DNA of 64,000 nt from Buddleja alternifolia (GCA_019426215.1 CM033394.1:23580195-23644194); one strand, 5' to 3'; positions 1 to 12,650 are shown, numbered from the stretch's first letter. Notes: generated by a model from the sequence alone, not told the origin. Program-made: numbers and translations.

Positions 1-1100
1 CTTACGTCCCTTCCACAACTCATATGGAGTCTTCTCATGTTGCTTGCTGATCATACACCGGTTCTGAGTGTATCAAGCGGTGTTGATGGCTTCGGCCCAA
101 AACCTTTGAGGCAGCTTGGATTCTGCTAGCATCGTCCTAGCGGCTTCTTTAAGCGTTCTGTTCCGTCGCTCGGCAACTCCATTTTGTTGAGGTGTTCTAG
201 GAGCAGAATACTCATGAAGTACTCCTAGATCTGTACAAAACTTCTCAACAAATTGGTTAGTAAATTCAGTTCCCCTGTCGCTTCTAATTCTCGTCACCGT
301 TAGGTCTTTTGAATTTTGCAGTTGACGGATTAGCGATGTGAGCTTGACACTAGTTTCATCTTTGGTTGCTAGAAATTCTACCCATGTATAGCGAGAGAAA
401 TCATCAACTATTACTAGTGAGTACTTTTTGCCACTAACACTCATGATTTGAATAGGTCCAAACAAATCTAAATGCAATAGTTCAAGAACTCTAGAAATAG
501 ATAGACACCTTCTTTTTTAAAGATGACTTAACTTGTTTACCCATTTGACATGCATCACATAAGCGATTCTTTTGAAAAGAACCTTTAGGTAATCCCTCTA
601 CAAGATTTAGCGATATTAACTGAGAGATTGCCTTAAAATTGAGATGATTCATTTTTCTATACCATAACCAACCTAATTCATTTTGACTTTTAGCAACAAA
701 GCATGTGGGGTTGTTATCAAAAGTAGAATCCCAATCCACTAAATAAATACACATTGTTTGTTCTTCTTCCTCTTAATTTAGTAGACTTAGTCTTAGCGTC
801 GTTGACATAGCAGAAGTCGCTTGAGAATTTAACATCAAAGCCTTTATCACAAAATTGACTAATGCTTAACAAATTATGCATAAGACGCTCAACATAATAT
901 ACATCACTGATCATGATGTTCCCCCTATGCATGATACCTATACCTTTGGTTTTACCTTTGGAGTTATCACTGAATATAACTTGAGGACCATTGGTAGCTC
1001 GATAGTTGTCTAAGAGATCTTTTGATCCAGTCATGTGTCTGGATGACCCGCTATCGAAATACCAAACTGAAGTATCGGTGTCGGCTCTAGGTACCTGCAT
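1..1100 (-). pseudogene. pol: Sire-1 pol fragment: protease, gag-pre-integrase, integrase N-part
   Basis: The start is the ATG at 1100, just after the gag stop. The protease motif DSGSS is present near residue 16, followed by the copia gag-pre-integrase region with its HxxCxxC-like zinc motif (LCDACQMGK) and the integrase core ([32 protein letters not shown]), the latter reaching to within about 70 bp of the window edge. Compared with the intact pol at 24721-27963, frame is lost near 750 and near 505-515 by small insertions or deletions, giving three separate open segments. Integrase catalytic D, D and E are still readable. RT and RNase H would lie to the left of the window. No activity is expected. 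Confidence 0.85.
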
Positions 1101-1111
1101 TAAGGATAGTT

Positions 1112-3328
1112 CTAATTCTTCTTAGGTACCCATGTTTTCTTGGGTCCTTCAATGTTAGTAACTTTGGTTTGAATTAAAACTTTAGGAACCTATATTTGCT
1201 TAGTCTTCATTGTGGGAATACTGGCCTTTTTGGGTTTCACATCGTGTTGTGTGTGCTTTTTGGGTGTGTAATAATATCCTCAATTATAATAGTAGTCATA
1301 ATCATAGTCATAGTCATAATCATCATAGTATCGATAATATGACCTTGACCGTCTCGGATATTGACGCTGGTATTTCCTTGGCACTGGCTTGGGTTGCACT
1401 TTTGGTGCTTGACGCTTAGCGCTTGATTCACAGTGGTTAGGTTTATCCTTAGCCTTTTCAGCGTTTGGATGAATCTTTCTTTGTGAATCATTTGCCTTTG
1501 TCTTTCCCTTGCCTGAGTCAGCTTTGGCTTTCTCATTTGGCCTCGTACCGTTGTCGCTTGGTTCATTCAGCGTTTGACTTTGTGAACTTTCTTTAACAAA
1601 GCGAACACCCTTTCCTTTGTTGTTTGTCGTAACATTAGATTTATTTGGTTGTTTACCGAATTTATTGCATCCTAAACCGGTCTTTTCACCAAATAATCTA
1701 GTTACCTCAGTCACATTATCCAAGTTTCTAGAAGCTTTTGATAATGATGAGACGAGCTGCTCTGATTTGGCAAGTCTAGCGATTAGATCAGCTTCTCTTT
1801 TGACTATTATATCAAGATCATCTTTTAATTGAATAATTTTACTCTCAAGTGATTGGTTCTTCTCAATGCACTGTTGATGAACTCGCAACTCTGCTCTGAG
1901 TGCCACTTTATCTCTTGTGAGTGATGAGATAATATCGAGATCATTTTGATATATTTTGGTAGCTTCTTGACATTCATTGTAGTATTGTTTGACTTTGTCA
2001 AGTAATTCATCATAAGAAAGAGGAATATATAATTCATTGGTTACCTCTGGTAGCGAATCGTCAGACGCTTCATCATCTCTTGCCATAAGACAAATCAACG
2101 CTGAGTCGCTTGTAGGCTCATCATCACTGCTTTCATCTAATGATTCCAAATCCTCTTTAGGTGCGAAGAATGGTTCAGATTCCGCTAGCAATCCCTGTTG
2201 GCGAAGGTTGCTCCTAAATTGGTTTCTATTCGCATAGTCTTGCCTTGAGGGCTTTGACACATTTGGATAATGGCAATTCACCTGGTAGTGCCCTGGTTTT
2301 CTGCAATTATAACACAAATTAGTTTTCATTTTCTGTTCGGTGGATAATCGCTTTGAGACTACTGGCGCTGAGAGATTTTGAGTAGGGGATGGAGGCGCTT
2401 GGTATAGAACTGGCGCTACTGGTTGAGGTGCAGAGTACACTGGCGCTTGATACTGAGGCGCTGGAGCAGGGAGAGGAGTCTGAAATGACGTTTGTCCGAT
2501 AGGATTTCTTTTTTCATGTCTTAGAAATTTTTTGAATTTCTTGACCAATAAAGCCATTTCCTTTTCTTTATTTGATTCCATGATTTTAACCTCACTAACC
2601 GCTTTACCCTTGCTTTTGGTTGTAGCGATTAAAGCTCCTGATTCAGTCGCTAAAGTCGATGTGTCACTGACTTCACCCAATTCGAATTCAAATGCCTTTA
2701 ACTCTGAAAAGACATGCTTTGGAGTAAGAGTCTCCAATGTCTGTGATTCTCTCATAGCAACAGTCTTAATTAGATATTTGCTTGGAAGGCTTCTGAAAAT
2801 TTTGTTGACCATTTCCTTGTTGGTCAATTCCTTGTCTAATGACGCTAACTCTGTAACGAGCAAAGTAAACCTTGCGTCCAATTGTTCTAGCGTCTCATTG
2901 GGCTGCATCTTGAAATGCTCAAATCTTTGCATGGCTATGGAAAGCTTATTCTCCTTCATTTGTGCTGATCCTTCACACACTATAGCCAGCTTGTCCCATA
3001 TTTCTTTGGAAGTCTTACATTGCTTGATCTTGTTGAACAATGCATCGTTGTCTCCTAATGCTGAGTAAAGTGCACTTCATCCAACATTATCTAGATTTGC
3101 TCTTTTTCGATCTTCAGGCGTCCATTCTAACTTAGGCTTCTCGACATAACCATCTGGAGTGGCCTCGGTTGCTCCAGGAGCTCGAGTTACAACTTTCACA
3201 ATTTGAATGGGACCACCTGTGATTACATCACACATTTCACTATCGCATGAGCACAAGTAAGCGAATGCTCTAAGTTTCCAAGAATCAAAATTTGACTCTA
3301 CCAACTTAGGCATTTTGTTGAAAGTCAT
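1112..3328 (-). pseudogene. gag: Sire-1 gag, two premature stops
   Basis: Gag forms the cytoplasmic particle that packages element RNA. The ATG at 3328 opens with MTFNKMPKLVES, and the same frame runs to a TAG at 1112-1114 (about 740 codons), broken only by TGA at 3077-3079 and TGA at 1280-1282. Both replace CGA arginine codons seen at the same places in Sire-2, so they look like CpG deamination. Features in order: UBN2/Retrotran_gag-like helical domain, a Pro/Ala/Gln-rich stretch, one CCHC knuckle (CYNCRKPGHYQVNC), an acidic Ser/Asp/Glu stretch, a coiled-coil-like segment, then a Lys-rich tail and a Tyr/Asp repeat (DYDYDYDY). The tail is typical of the long Sirevirus gags. Pol begins 11 bases after the gag stop in another frame. 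Confidence 0.85.
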
Positions 3329-3431
3329 AATGAGATGTTTTTGGAGAGAAAAATTAAAGCGACTAAGTTCAAAAACAAATGGATCTGAACAAGCAGTTAT
3401 GCTTGGAAATGCTTAGGTTTCTAATTCAACC

Positions 3432-3443
3432 GCTCTGATACCA
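3432..3443 (-). other. Sire-1 primer binding site
   Basis: On the minus strand the 12 bases read TGGTATCAGAGC, the complement of the 3' end of plant initiator methionine tRNA. This is the usual copia primer for minus-strand DNA synthesis. Two bases separate it from the LTR end. Confidence 0.9.
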
Positions 3444-3445
3444 CT

Positions 3446-4953
3446 TGGTAGTCCCAAGTGGCACACGAAAGGATCTAGAAGGGGGGGGGGGTTGAATAGA
3501 CCCTGAAGTCTTTTTCGACTTCACAAAAATTTTCGTATCACTTTAGAAATTTGAACGCTTGGAAAGCTGAGCGCTTGGGTCAGACGCTTCAGAGTAGTTA
3601 ACTTAGACTTAGTGATTTCAGCAGTTTACCAAAGTAGGGCAACGCTATAGATCGCTTAATTAGGGTTAGCACAGCGGAAATGATTTTTAGCGTTCTTTTA
3701 GATAATTTAATCGCTTTGCAATTTTATTTGTCTTTTTCAGAATAATATAATGTGATGAATATAAGACAATAAAATATAAATGACACAATAAATTGTAAGG
3801 TTCACTGGGTGATGTAATCCCAGCTACGTCCTTCTTCTCCTATTTCACTTGGAGGAATTTACTATGATGATTATCAAAGAATCACACAGAAACTTCTACA
3901 AAATAGTAAAGGATGAAAATGATCTTGGGCTCCTTGATCACACAGACTTCAGCACCAATGAAGATCATCTTCTTAAAGCTTCTCTCACTCAGAAATATTG
4001 CCTCAAAGGTTTCAACAACTTTTCTCACTCAGATGAAAGGTTGAGGTTTGTCACTAGGGTTTGTTTGTTTTAGAGAAGATCAAACAACTTGGAATATCTC
4101 AGTTGGAGTTTGAATTTCTTCTTTGGAAGATTTTTGAGATATTTGTGACTGTCTGGAATGTAGATAGAAAGCTTGAAAGGTTTTGGCTATGGGGTTTCTA
4201 AGCTTTTTCCAGAAAGAATGTACGTAAGATTTTTGACAATAATTTCTCATATATTCTTGTTGTTATATATTGGGTTTTTCTGGAGCAAGGTATTTATAGG
4301 CAATTTCTTGGGATATGTCCGTTAGACACATGTAGAAGCGTGCCTTCCACGTGGCGCGTGATCATACCAAAAGTCTGACATTCCTGAAAATTTGCTGAAT
4401 CCGATTGAACGGGAGCAGCTAAAACTCTGAAATTTCTGACTGTCTGGTCAAAAGGTGACTTGTCCACAAGTCATAGTAGCTTATCACATTTAATGCTCTT
4501 ATCAGGCATTTAATGCATTTGAATTTATTTCCCGTTGGAAATAAATGTCCGTTGAATGATTGCATTTAAGTCCTTCATGACTTGAGGATTTATTTCAGGT
4601 GAATCTTACATCCATCCCTTGAGACAATTTGAGCGCTTGATCCATGTATCCTGAAATAGGTTCCTTTAGCGTTTGACGGACGCTAAGAGACAAATCTTCA
4701 TCTCTGGTTGACTTCAGACGCTGGTCTTTAACTTCTTCTCTAATAGACTCACCTAGAATTCTACTAGCGATTCAGTTACTAAGACTTAGTCTAAAATCTA
4801 CAAAGATAAAAAATTACAAGCCTAAACAAAATTACAAACTTTCAAACGCTTAAACAATAATCTAAGGAAAGCATAAACTTACATTTTATTTGGGTTCTAA
4901 CAATGAATCCTATCTTGTCATCATCAAAACATCTAACATGAAATTTACTAACA
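3446..4953 (-). repeat. Sire-1 5' LTR (about 1.5 kb)
   Basis: On the minus strand it begins TGTTAGTAAATTTC and ends in CA just before the PBS. It aligns by eye over its whole length with the LTRs at 17637-19125, 33240-34750 and 34986-36494. All four share many CGCT/AGCG-containing words, a block of AAGTCCTTCATGACTTGAGG, and a long C-run (G-run on plus, 11 bases at 3481-3491 here) close to the 3' end. The pentamer after the LTR (TCTAC, 4954-4958) is the expected target duplication, but its partner is outside the window. Confidence 0.85.
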
Positions 4954-5250
4954 TCTACGTTGGTCTTATTTACATATGTGGCGCAACCCCATATTCTTAT
5001 GTACTTGAGATTAGGCTTCCTTCCACACCAAATCTCATATGGCGTGGTGAGAATAGATTTCAAGGGACATTTGTTCAGAATATGCGCAGTTGTAAGCAAT
5101 GCATGTTCCCACAAAAAAATGCGTAAGTCAGTGTAGCTAAGCATGGAAGCATGGAACGTATCATGTCAGACCCAAGTGGACCAATGAGTGCAGGTTTTTC
5201 CAACTCATGAATTTTAAATTCACTCAAACTTGCTGAGGGCGGCGGCCGCT
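4954..5250 (-). pseudogene. Integrase fragment of a second Ty1/copia lineage
   Basis: Reading minus from about 5160 gives the conserved stretch after the copia integrase catalytic Glu: a segment like RSMLSYTDLRIFLWEHAL, then ILNKCPLKSI, TPYEIWCGRKPNLKY and IWGCATYV. This matches the C-terminal half of the rve core plus following region of Tork/TAR/Ale-type copia elements and is clearly not Sirevirus, whose equivalent reads [15 protein letters not shown]. The fragment stops where the Sire-1 LTR was inserted. The GC-rich patch at 5235-5255 (GGCGGCGGCCGC) lies beyond the recognisable coding part. Confidence 0.75.
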
Positions 5251-6504
5251 AGGCCTTAGTGGGATGGAATTTTAGGCTTTGTTCAATCTTAGCCCATGTG
5301 TAATTAATTAAGTCCAAGGCCAAATCTAATTTGGATTTTAATTAATTACTTAATCTAATTAAAATTAATCCAATTAATTTAATTCAACTTATAAATTAAT
5401 TTCAAATCAATTTAACTCATGAATAAATATGATTTAATTAATTCATTTAATCCAATTAAATATTTTTAATTAAATCATGTCATCCATTTTGTCAGTTATT
5501 CACATCTAATGTGAATTTACCAAAATACCCTTAGCATAGAATATTATTCCTTTTCTTCACATAGCGTGACTCTCTAGGCTGAATTTAATTAGCAATGGGA
5601 CGATATCAAAGGATAAAGTTGTCACCTAGCCAGCACTGTGGAACCAAATCATAGCCCAAATGAATACGAAATGAATACGTCATCACAAACCTTGATTACG
5701 ATTACCATATGCGTATAAACTCCTCACTGACGTGACGCGATCAAGTAAGATTCATTGTACGTCAAACTCATAAAACTTGATACTGTACGTTGGAATCATA
5801 ATAATATGAAATTACCAAACTACCCTCAGCGTCTAACACGAGCTAGTTTATATGCTTTGGCCAAAGACGTACAATTTCAATTACTTATGATCTTACAGGT
5901 CATATACTCGTTTACTATCGAGATGGTGAATTTCATATTGGCAATTATCTTATAATGTCGAATGCACTATTTGAATCGTACTCCGGGGTTGGCCCCACCT
6001 ATCAGGTGATACGAGCCTAACTACTCTGGTAACAGGTCCAATACTACAAATACATTGTAAACAACTCCTCAGGTCAAAAGTCGCCACATACTATATCAAT
6101 GTTAATCCCAATCATTGACTGTCAAAGAGTAAGTACCCATGTGATCGGATTAAGGTGAGTCGAGTTCAAATATGTTAATTCCATTAATCATATTCATGAC
6201 ACAAGCTCCCACTATCAAATCAGTATTCGATTGGTACTCCTTGTCAAAGCAGGTGTAATACGAGTTGAATCTTAATGCCCAATTAAAATTCCTTAACTCG
6301 CGAACCAATATTAAGAGGTGGAAAGTCTACCTTTAAATCGCAAGGACTATTTGTTCAATACAATTAAATACCAGTGAGATTTATATGAACAAAACCAATG
6401 AACCTTTCTTCTATAAATTAGAAAGATAATAGTTTGTACAAAATAACTTATAAATGCCCTACTCAATCTAATTTGTCATTGGCATTGAGGGCATACACCT
6501 AACA
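5251..6504 (-). repeat. Possible copia LTR remnant, AT-rich
   Basis: No coding potential. The right end reads on the minus strand TGTTAGGTGTATGCCCTC, the kind of start seen in Tork/Angela-type copia LTRs (compare TGTTGTATGCCC in the LTR at 13736). I cannot find the opposite end, a PBS or a target duplication, so this is only a suggestion. The first 200 bases are poor in complexity (repeated TTAATTAA-type words). Confidence 0.3.
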
Positions 6505-8198
6505 GTCACTAGAAGAGACACTTTTTATATTGTTTGGTCTATATTATACTATATAAAAAAAAATTATGTTTTCGGTTAACCAAACCGAATCTCAAAACCA
6601 AAACTGAACATTTGTAAAAAAACAAAAACCGATTTGAATTTTTTATCTCGGTTTTGGTTCGAACGGAATTTTTGATTTTCATTTCGATTCGGCCGGTTAA
6701 CCGAATTTTTTATTTTCATGAACACCCCTAAGTTTGAGGGTAGGAGTAGGACTAGAGTTTGAATCCTCCTCCCCCCACTTTAAATTTTTTTATTTTGTTT
6801 CAAAAAAATCCTTTCACTAATCTTAGTTGAGAAATGTGGATAGTGTACTGGGATAAAATTAGGAAATTAGCTTAGTCTGTCACAAGTTTTTTATTTATTT
6901 ATTGTGTGTTTTGAAATAATGATTCCTTTTATATAAGGTTATTATTTTTAATTACAAGGGTAACTATCAAAAACATAGAAAGGATGTTAGATTGTAAACA
7001 ATTTTAATTTTCTTTTTGAACTTTCTATTTTACACTTATTACTATTAGTATTAGAATTAACGATTACTTTTCTTAAAATCTATGATAAGAATTGTTAATA
7101 AAGAAAAATATAAAAGATATCAACAAATTAATAGAAATTAAAAAGTCAACCATCATTCAATTACTTAAAGTTTATCCCCCACAAAATATGTGTAAAGTGA
7201 TTATATTAGTATTAGTTGTTATTGCTTTATATTCTTCTGAAGAATTAGCTGAAATTTTGGGTTGAATAAAGTTATTATATTATGTTAATAGTTGTTATTT
7301 TAGATTCTTTTAAAAAATCATCATTGTAATATTGTTGAGATTATGTGTTTGCATAGAGTTGATTAAATCAGTGTCTATAGATTAGTAAATTTTATTTTAT
7401 ATTCTTTTGACAACTTATGATTATTGCTAAAGTTTTGCAGTCGCGTAAGCGATCAAATAGGTGTTAACAAAATAATCGTTTTTATTTTATATTCATTTGT
7501 CATTTGAATATCTTTAATGCGATTGATTTATCTTTTATTTTTCATTTAATGATATTCTTTTTATGCCAATTAATTGTACATTGATTTGTGATGAACAAAG
7601 TATTTTTCTTTAAAACTAATTGCTTGTACCTAAATATAAAATATACAAGGTCACTAACTTCAAATAAAAGGATGTAGAATCACGTAGAATGAAAAATATG
7701 GGAAAAATTTATATCGTTAATAAATGAATTATAGATGAATTATATGACATGAAAAAATGTTGTGTAAAGAATATCAATAAACATTCTAAAAATTGCTAAT
7801 ATATTTCGAAAATACTATAAATTTATTTCAAAGTTAGTATTGGCCTTTTTAATGTGTTACTTGTTATATTACTAATCTATTAAAACTAAAATAAGTTTGA
7901 ATATTACTTAAAAATATCATGAAATGTTTTCCTTTAGTGGTAATTTGGCCCCCCCAACCATTCATTTCTGGATCCGTCCCTGTGTGGTAAAATTGGTGAA
8001 GAATAATAGGCAAGAGTGGCTAAGAGGTTAAATTGTATTTTTGGCACACTAAAGAAGTGCGCACATTTTTTTTAGGGATAATTGCATTTTGCATAATATA
8101 CCTTTGTAAAACACAAAACCCGCACACTTCCCCCTATATTTAAAATATAGCCTTATGATCCCGCTATGTTATTTTTAGTTTGCACACTCTTCCTTTCA
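6505..8198. other. AT-rich unassigned DNA
   Basis: No coding region or complete element is visible. At 6560-6735 short words such as GGTTAACC and CGGTTTTGG recur, ending in TGAACACCCCT, a pattern often seen in degenerate dispersed plant repeats. At 7945-7985 a C-run followed by CTGGATCCGTCCCTG is another common plant repeat end. Neither can be assigned to a family from sequence alone. Confidence 0.35.
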
Positions 8199-9455
8199 AG
8201 GCCTAGTTAATTATTATTAATAATTAATCTAGCCTGTAGAAGGACTTATTGCTAGCTTGTTAATGAGCCTAAGGGCTCACACACTAACTTAGTGTAGTAC
8301 CTATTGGCTAGTTAATTCTGTGTGAATTAATGTAGAAATTAATTAATTAGAATTAATTGATTAGGAAAAAAGAATATATTAATTAAGTGCTCTTAATTAA
8401 ATAATAGTTTTATGATTTAATATTGGAATATTAAATTGGGAAAGACTAGTTAATTTTCAATAATACGTGAAAGAAGAAAATAAATATATATATATATATA
8501 TAATACACATGTATGGGCGTGTGTGTGTATGGATTTGGTGGAAAATTTTATCTTGTTTACCAAGTCTATAAATAAATGTATATTTAATATATATATATAT
8601 ATATATCTTATAATATATTTGGTAGGATCTATTCTAATTAATTAGATATGGAAAGATCTTACAAATATATTAGGACAAATATTATGGATATGGTAAGATC
8701 TATCTAATTAGTTAGTTGACTAGTTATATGAAAATATCTTACTTGGATAGATCTTATATATTTGGGAAGGATCTCAAATATATGGAAATATCTTGTTTGT
8801 TAATTAGTCGATCTAGTTAACTAAGAAAGAGAAATAAGATGGAGGAAAACTAAGTATAAAGTAAATATATATACATATATATATGGAATGGATATACATG
8901 CCCCATATAGGCGTGTATGTGTGTGTGTGTGTGTGTGTGAGTTTCCATAATTTTGGACTGTCACTCTATATATATGTATGTATATTGATATTTTATCGTA
9001 AGGCCAACTAATTCATTCTACACTATTTTGATTGGGAAAATTCTCTCCATCTTTTCTCTTCCGCCTCTTTCACTTATACTTCTTCCAACTCATGTGTTGA
9101 GTATAAAGAATACCAATATATTCCTACCCCTTTTTCTCATAAGCTAAAATTTATATTCTCTTGGCTAGCACTGATGGAGATAATTGAGGGTACGATCAAA
9201 GGTGTAGATAAACTTTGAGGCGCAACACTTGGGGTGCTAGGACAAATCCATCTAGAGAGGTGTAGGAGGGAGTTGCTTAGAAAGACGTTGTTTTAAGTTC
9301 TTCAAGAGGTAAATACGAGAAAACTTTTCTTTAGGATAGTTTTTGAATTCATTGGTACCATGCTACCTAGCTGTAAATCGGGGATGTCGCTTTAATTTTA
9401 ATTTGTATCTTCCGCTGCGCCAGCATCCCGGGGGGCTTCCACTACGATTCCAACA
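8199..9455 (+). repeat. Cop-5 LTR 1 (5'-truncated)
   Basis: Similarity to the LTR at 13736-15922 starts at about 8199 (equivalent to about 14675), so roughly the first 940 bases are missing. It ends ATTCCAACA one base before the PBS. It contains (TA)n runs at 8484-8502 and about 8590-8607, and a (GT)n run at 8917-8939 next to a GGCGTGTATG word shared by all three LTRs of this family. Confidence 0.8.
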
Positions 9456-9456
9456 G

Positions 9457-9469
9457 TGGTATCAGAGCC
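9457..9469 (+). other. Cop-5 primer binding site 1
   Basis: TGGTATCAGAGCC, complementary to the 3' end of initiator Met tRNA, one base after the LTR end. It fixes the element's plus-strand orientation. Confidence 0.9.
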
Positions 9470-11874
9470 AAGGTTTTGACATGACTCAGATTCTTTATCT
9501 GTGTTTATGTTTATGTGCTTTAAATTTGTTCTATCGCATGTAAAATTGCTTGAATTTTCTGATTTTATTTTTGGACCGATCAAAATAGTTAAAATCTGAA
9601 AATTAATTTGGATCTGAAAAATGTATCTTTTCGAAATCTGAGAATTTGCGTTTTGAAAGTTTGGATATGGCTGCGTTTTTGATTCGTAAAAGTTCATGCC
9701 TATTTTGGTACTACGGCGGAAAAGAATAATTGAACCCGTGACAATACTCGTGTGCCGTCACGAATCCGCCGGAATTGCTACTGTCAATGAACAACGACAA
9801 TTCACGTGAACAACGAACATCCATGGCCATACGTGGTACGGACGACGCTGTTGGAAACAGCGCTATCATGCGCGACAACATGTGAATCAGGGCAGCGGGT
9901 TGCTGTCCCGACGAGTCAAAGACGGGCAGCCGTATAGACCGCGGCCCACTAGGGTTGAAACCCTATGGTTTTTTCAATTTTTGATAAATTGCAATTTGGC
10001 CCTGTGGCGCTATTTTGAACCTTTTGGATTTAAAATGCAATTGAATATATTTTTGGGCTTGGGCCTAAAATGGATTTTTAAAAAACATGGGCTTTTATTT
10101 ATATTTTGGAAGGACAAAACAAAATTGATATTTTATTGACTTTCAAGATTAAAATAAAATTGACTTTTTGAAAATGGACTTATTCATGGATTTTCGAAAA
10201 TGTGGTTCTTTTATTTAAATTTTGAAAGGGCGAAATAAAATTGGTATTTTATTGACTTTCAAAATTAAAATAAAATTGAATTTTTGGAAATTGGCCTCTT
10301 TGAAGATATGGGTTTATTCATGGCTATTTCAAAATATGATTTTTCATTTAAATTTTGGAATGACGAAATAAAATAGTATTTTATTGACTTTCGATATTAA
10401 AATGAAATTGAGATTTTTTGACATTGGGGGCCTTTGTGATTAAATGAATATGTGGACTTTTTCATGGACTTCAAAAAATATGAGTTTTATTTGAATTCCA
10501 AGTATGAGATAAATTTGGTATTTTATGGACTTTGGAAATTGAATAAAATAAATGATTTTTTGAATGTGGGATTTTTCGGCTTAAATGAAAAAAGTGAATT
10601 TTTTCATTGGTTTTTCAAAACTTGTATTTATTATTTAGTTCTTGAAAAATTAATATGATATTAATTGATTCCTAGAATAGATTAATATTAGAGTTTTGGA
10701 AATCGAATTAATTTTTGGATTAATGGAAAATTATGATTTTAATGTGATTTTCTGAAATTTGTTTTTAGAAAATAACTAATTGGTCCACTAATTGAATTAG
10801 ATTGTCTTTAATTAAAGTCGGTAAATTTATGTTGATGACAGCATGATGCGATCATGTATTATGTGATGATCCGGGTCGAGTCATAGACAAGTCATTTAAT
10901 TTGAGGCCTACCCACTATGTTTTTATTTTATGTACATGAGAGGGTGAGGTTTCCTTTTCTATTGTATTGTTGTAATTTGAAGACAAAGATGAAGACATCT
11001 TCAAGATGAAGTTGGAGACGTTCAAGCTCGAGGAGCTGTGAAAACCTTAGTATAGGGTTCGGGTCCTTAGATTAGATTGGTCAACACCTTGATGGCTCGG
11101 GGTTTTTTAGGATTGGTTTGACTAGGATCACATTTACCGCTTTATGTATAGCATGCTCATTGTTATTTATCGTTAGTATCTTAATATATGATATGCTATG
11201 CTGCATGATCACCTAAGAAAGATAAATAACTGAAAATGGTGAGAGCTTGTATGTGAAACCCCATATTCAAATATTAATTCCATAAATGGAGAAATTGGGG
11301 GCCCGAAAGCTTCTTGATTAGGTCCAGTGCCTTCCATCATTAGATGTGAGAGGGAATAGTGCGGCTTGTCATCATTGTCTCATGAGTCGTGGAATGGTGG
11401 CAGGTTAAGTGTACTAATCTCACAACTAGGCCTTTTATGTGAAAAGGTAGTAATACGAGAAGTGCACACGGGTTTTTGTTTCACTAAGGAGTCGTCCATG
11501 AGTTGTGGGACCACCTGACTACTGTTACGTTGTGGGAATTTGATGGGTCAAACTTAAACGCAGACTAGCGTACGACTGCATCGTGTTCTCGGGACGTACA
11601 TGCAATGTGAGGCAAACATCTCGAGAACCTTCTGGATGTGGATGGGGCCGTCGCGCCTGATCAAATGTTACCACCCATTGTCTCACGAGCCATGGAATGC
11701 GGTTGGGGCATTTGACGCAAGAGCCCGCTGGAAATTGTAACATTTCTTGTCTTCTATTAGTGGGATAATTGAATTCGAAAACCCGTGGGAGCACACATGA
11801 CGTTAAGATTTCTATAGTTTCGTGTGGATATGATCTATGATTAATGTCTTTCCATTTTTCAAAGTAACAATTAA
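9470..11874 (+). other. Cop-5 long non-coding leader
   Basis: About 2.4 kb lies between the PBS and the gag ATG with no protein-like reading; the short ORFs here are random. The same leader follows the second LTR (15923-17636), though diverged. A GC-richer part (about 9700-9950) is followed by AT-rich degenerate tandem repeats. A leader this long is unusual for Ty1/copia, where gag normally starts within a few hundred bases of the PBS. Confidence 0.6.
10085..10640 (+). repeat. Degenerate tandem repeat in Cop-5 leader
   Basis: Four or so imperfect units of roughly 115-140 bp. Each holds the words TTTAAATTTTG, GACGAAATAAAATTG, ATTTTATTGACTTTC and TTCATGGA. The same array is present at about 16560-17100 in the second leader, so it is part of the element. 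Confidence 0.65.
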
Positions 11875-12650
11875 ATGGCTAAAACTCCACTCTCGGTAAT
11901 CCTTGAAACTAATATGTTAAATGGCCCAAACTTACCAGACAAGATTGTGATGCAATCTGAAAGTCTTGACTATGTCTTAATTCAGTCTATTGAGCCTACA
12001 CCTAAGGTAAGTGCTCCAAGGTCTACTCGTGATGCGCATGAGAAATGACGTAAAGACGATATCTATGTGCATTGTCTCATTTTGGCTTCATGACTAATGA
12101 GTTGCAGAGGCAGTCTGAGACTGCGGAACACGCATTAGAAATGGTTGCTGCACTAGAAGAGTTGTACGATGTTAAGACACTCCATGCGAGGTTTGCTATT
12201 TGTTTAGAACTCACATGATTGAATGAACATTGGTCACCGACCATGTGTTGAGAATGATTGCCTTGGTGAAGAAACTCAATGACATGGAGGTGCCGATAAA
12301 TCTTGACTTGGCTATTGATTTAGTCCTTCAGTTGCTCTCTCCTGCCTACGATCAGTTCGTAGTAAATTTCAACATGAACCAATTGGTTGCCACTCTTACT
12401 GAGTTGTTAGACATGTTCCGCATTGCTGAGACAACGATCAAGAAGGCTAAGTCTGTGTTGCTTGCCGACACTTCTTCATCTTCCCGCTTTTGATAAGAAG
12501 AAAAGCAAAGGGAGAAAGAAGAAAAAGAAGGGCAACAAACTGGAAGCAAAGGACAGTGTCAAAAAAGTCAAAGGGAAAAATGGGAAGTGCTTTAACTGCA
12601 AATAAGAAAGGACACCGGAATTATCGATGAAGGAGTTCTTTTATGAAAGA
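11875..12650 (+). pseudogene. gag: Cop-5 gag remnant
   Basis: The ATG at 11875 opens MAKTPLSVILETNMLNGPN, the usual start of copia UBN2-type gags. The frame ends at TGA 12046-12048, where the family has a tryptophan (AAATGG to AAATGA). Gag similarity resumes in another frame from about 12230 (LRMIALVKKL, DLVLQLLSPAYDQFVVNFN) and leads to a Lys-rich stretch and half a CCHC knuckle (GKCFNC, then a frameshift before KKGHRNY). It would be a particle protein, but at least one nonsense codon and two frame breaks make it non-functional. Its similarity to Tork/TAR-type gags is read from family memory. Confidence 0.75.

Larger units (their letters stand above)
1..4953 (-). mobile_element. Sire-1: Ty1/copia Sirevirus-lineage element, 5' half
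   Basis: Read on the minus strand, this holds in order a 1.5-kb LTR, an initiator-Met-tRNA PBS, gag with a CCHC knuckle, and protease, gag-pre-integrase and integrase; the element runs off the left edge inside integrase. The domain order (integrase before RT in the related full copy at 17637-34750), the long gag and the separate pol frame fit the Sirevirus (SIRE/Maximus) lineage of Ty1/copia. Coding parts are broken by nonsense codons and frameshifts, so this copy is dead. Its LTR outer end abuts a foreign copia integrase fragment, which it evidently interrupted; the other target-site copy would lie outside the window. Confidence 0.85.

Noticed and set aside
7940..7990. C-run and CTGGATCCGTCCCTG as the end of a named DNA transposon
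   Set aside because: The pattern is common in plant repeats, but I found no matching opposite end or target duplication, so no family can be assigned.
9343..10658. Short ORFs of 60-100 codons in the Cop-5 leader
   Set aside because: They are not conserved in the second leader copy, are rich in Phe/Lys/Ile as expected of AT-rich DNA, and resemble no protein.
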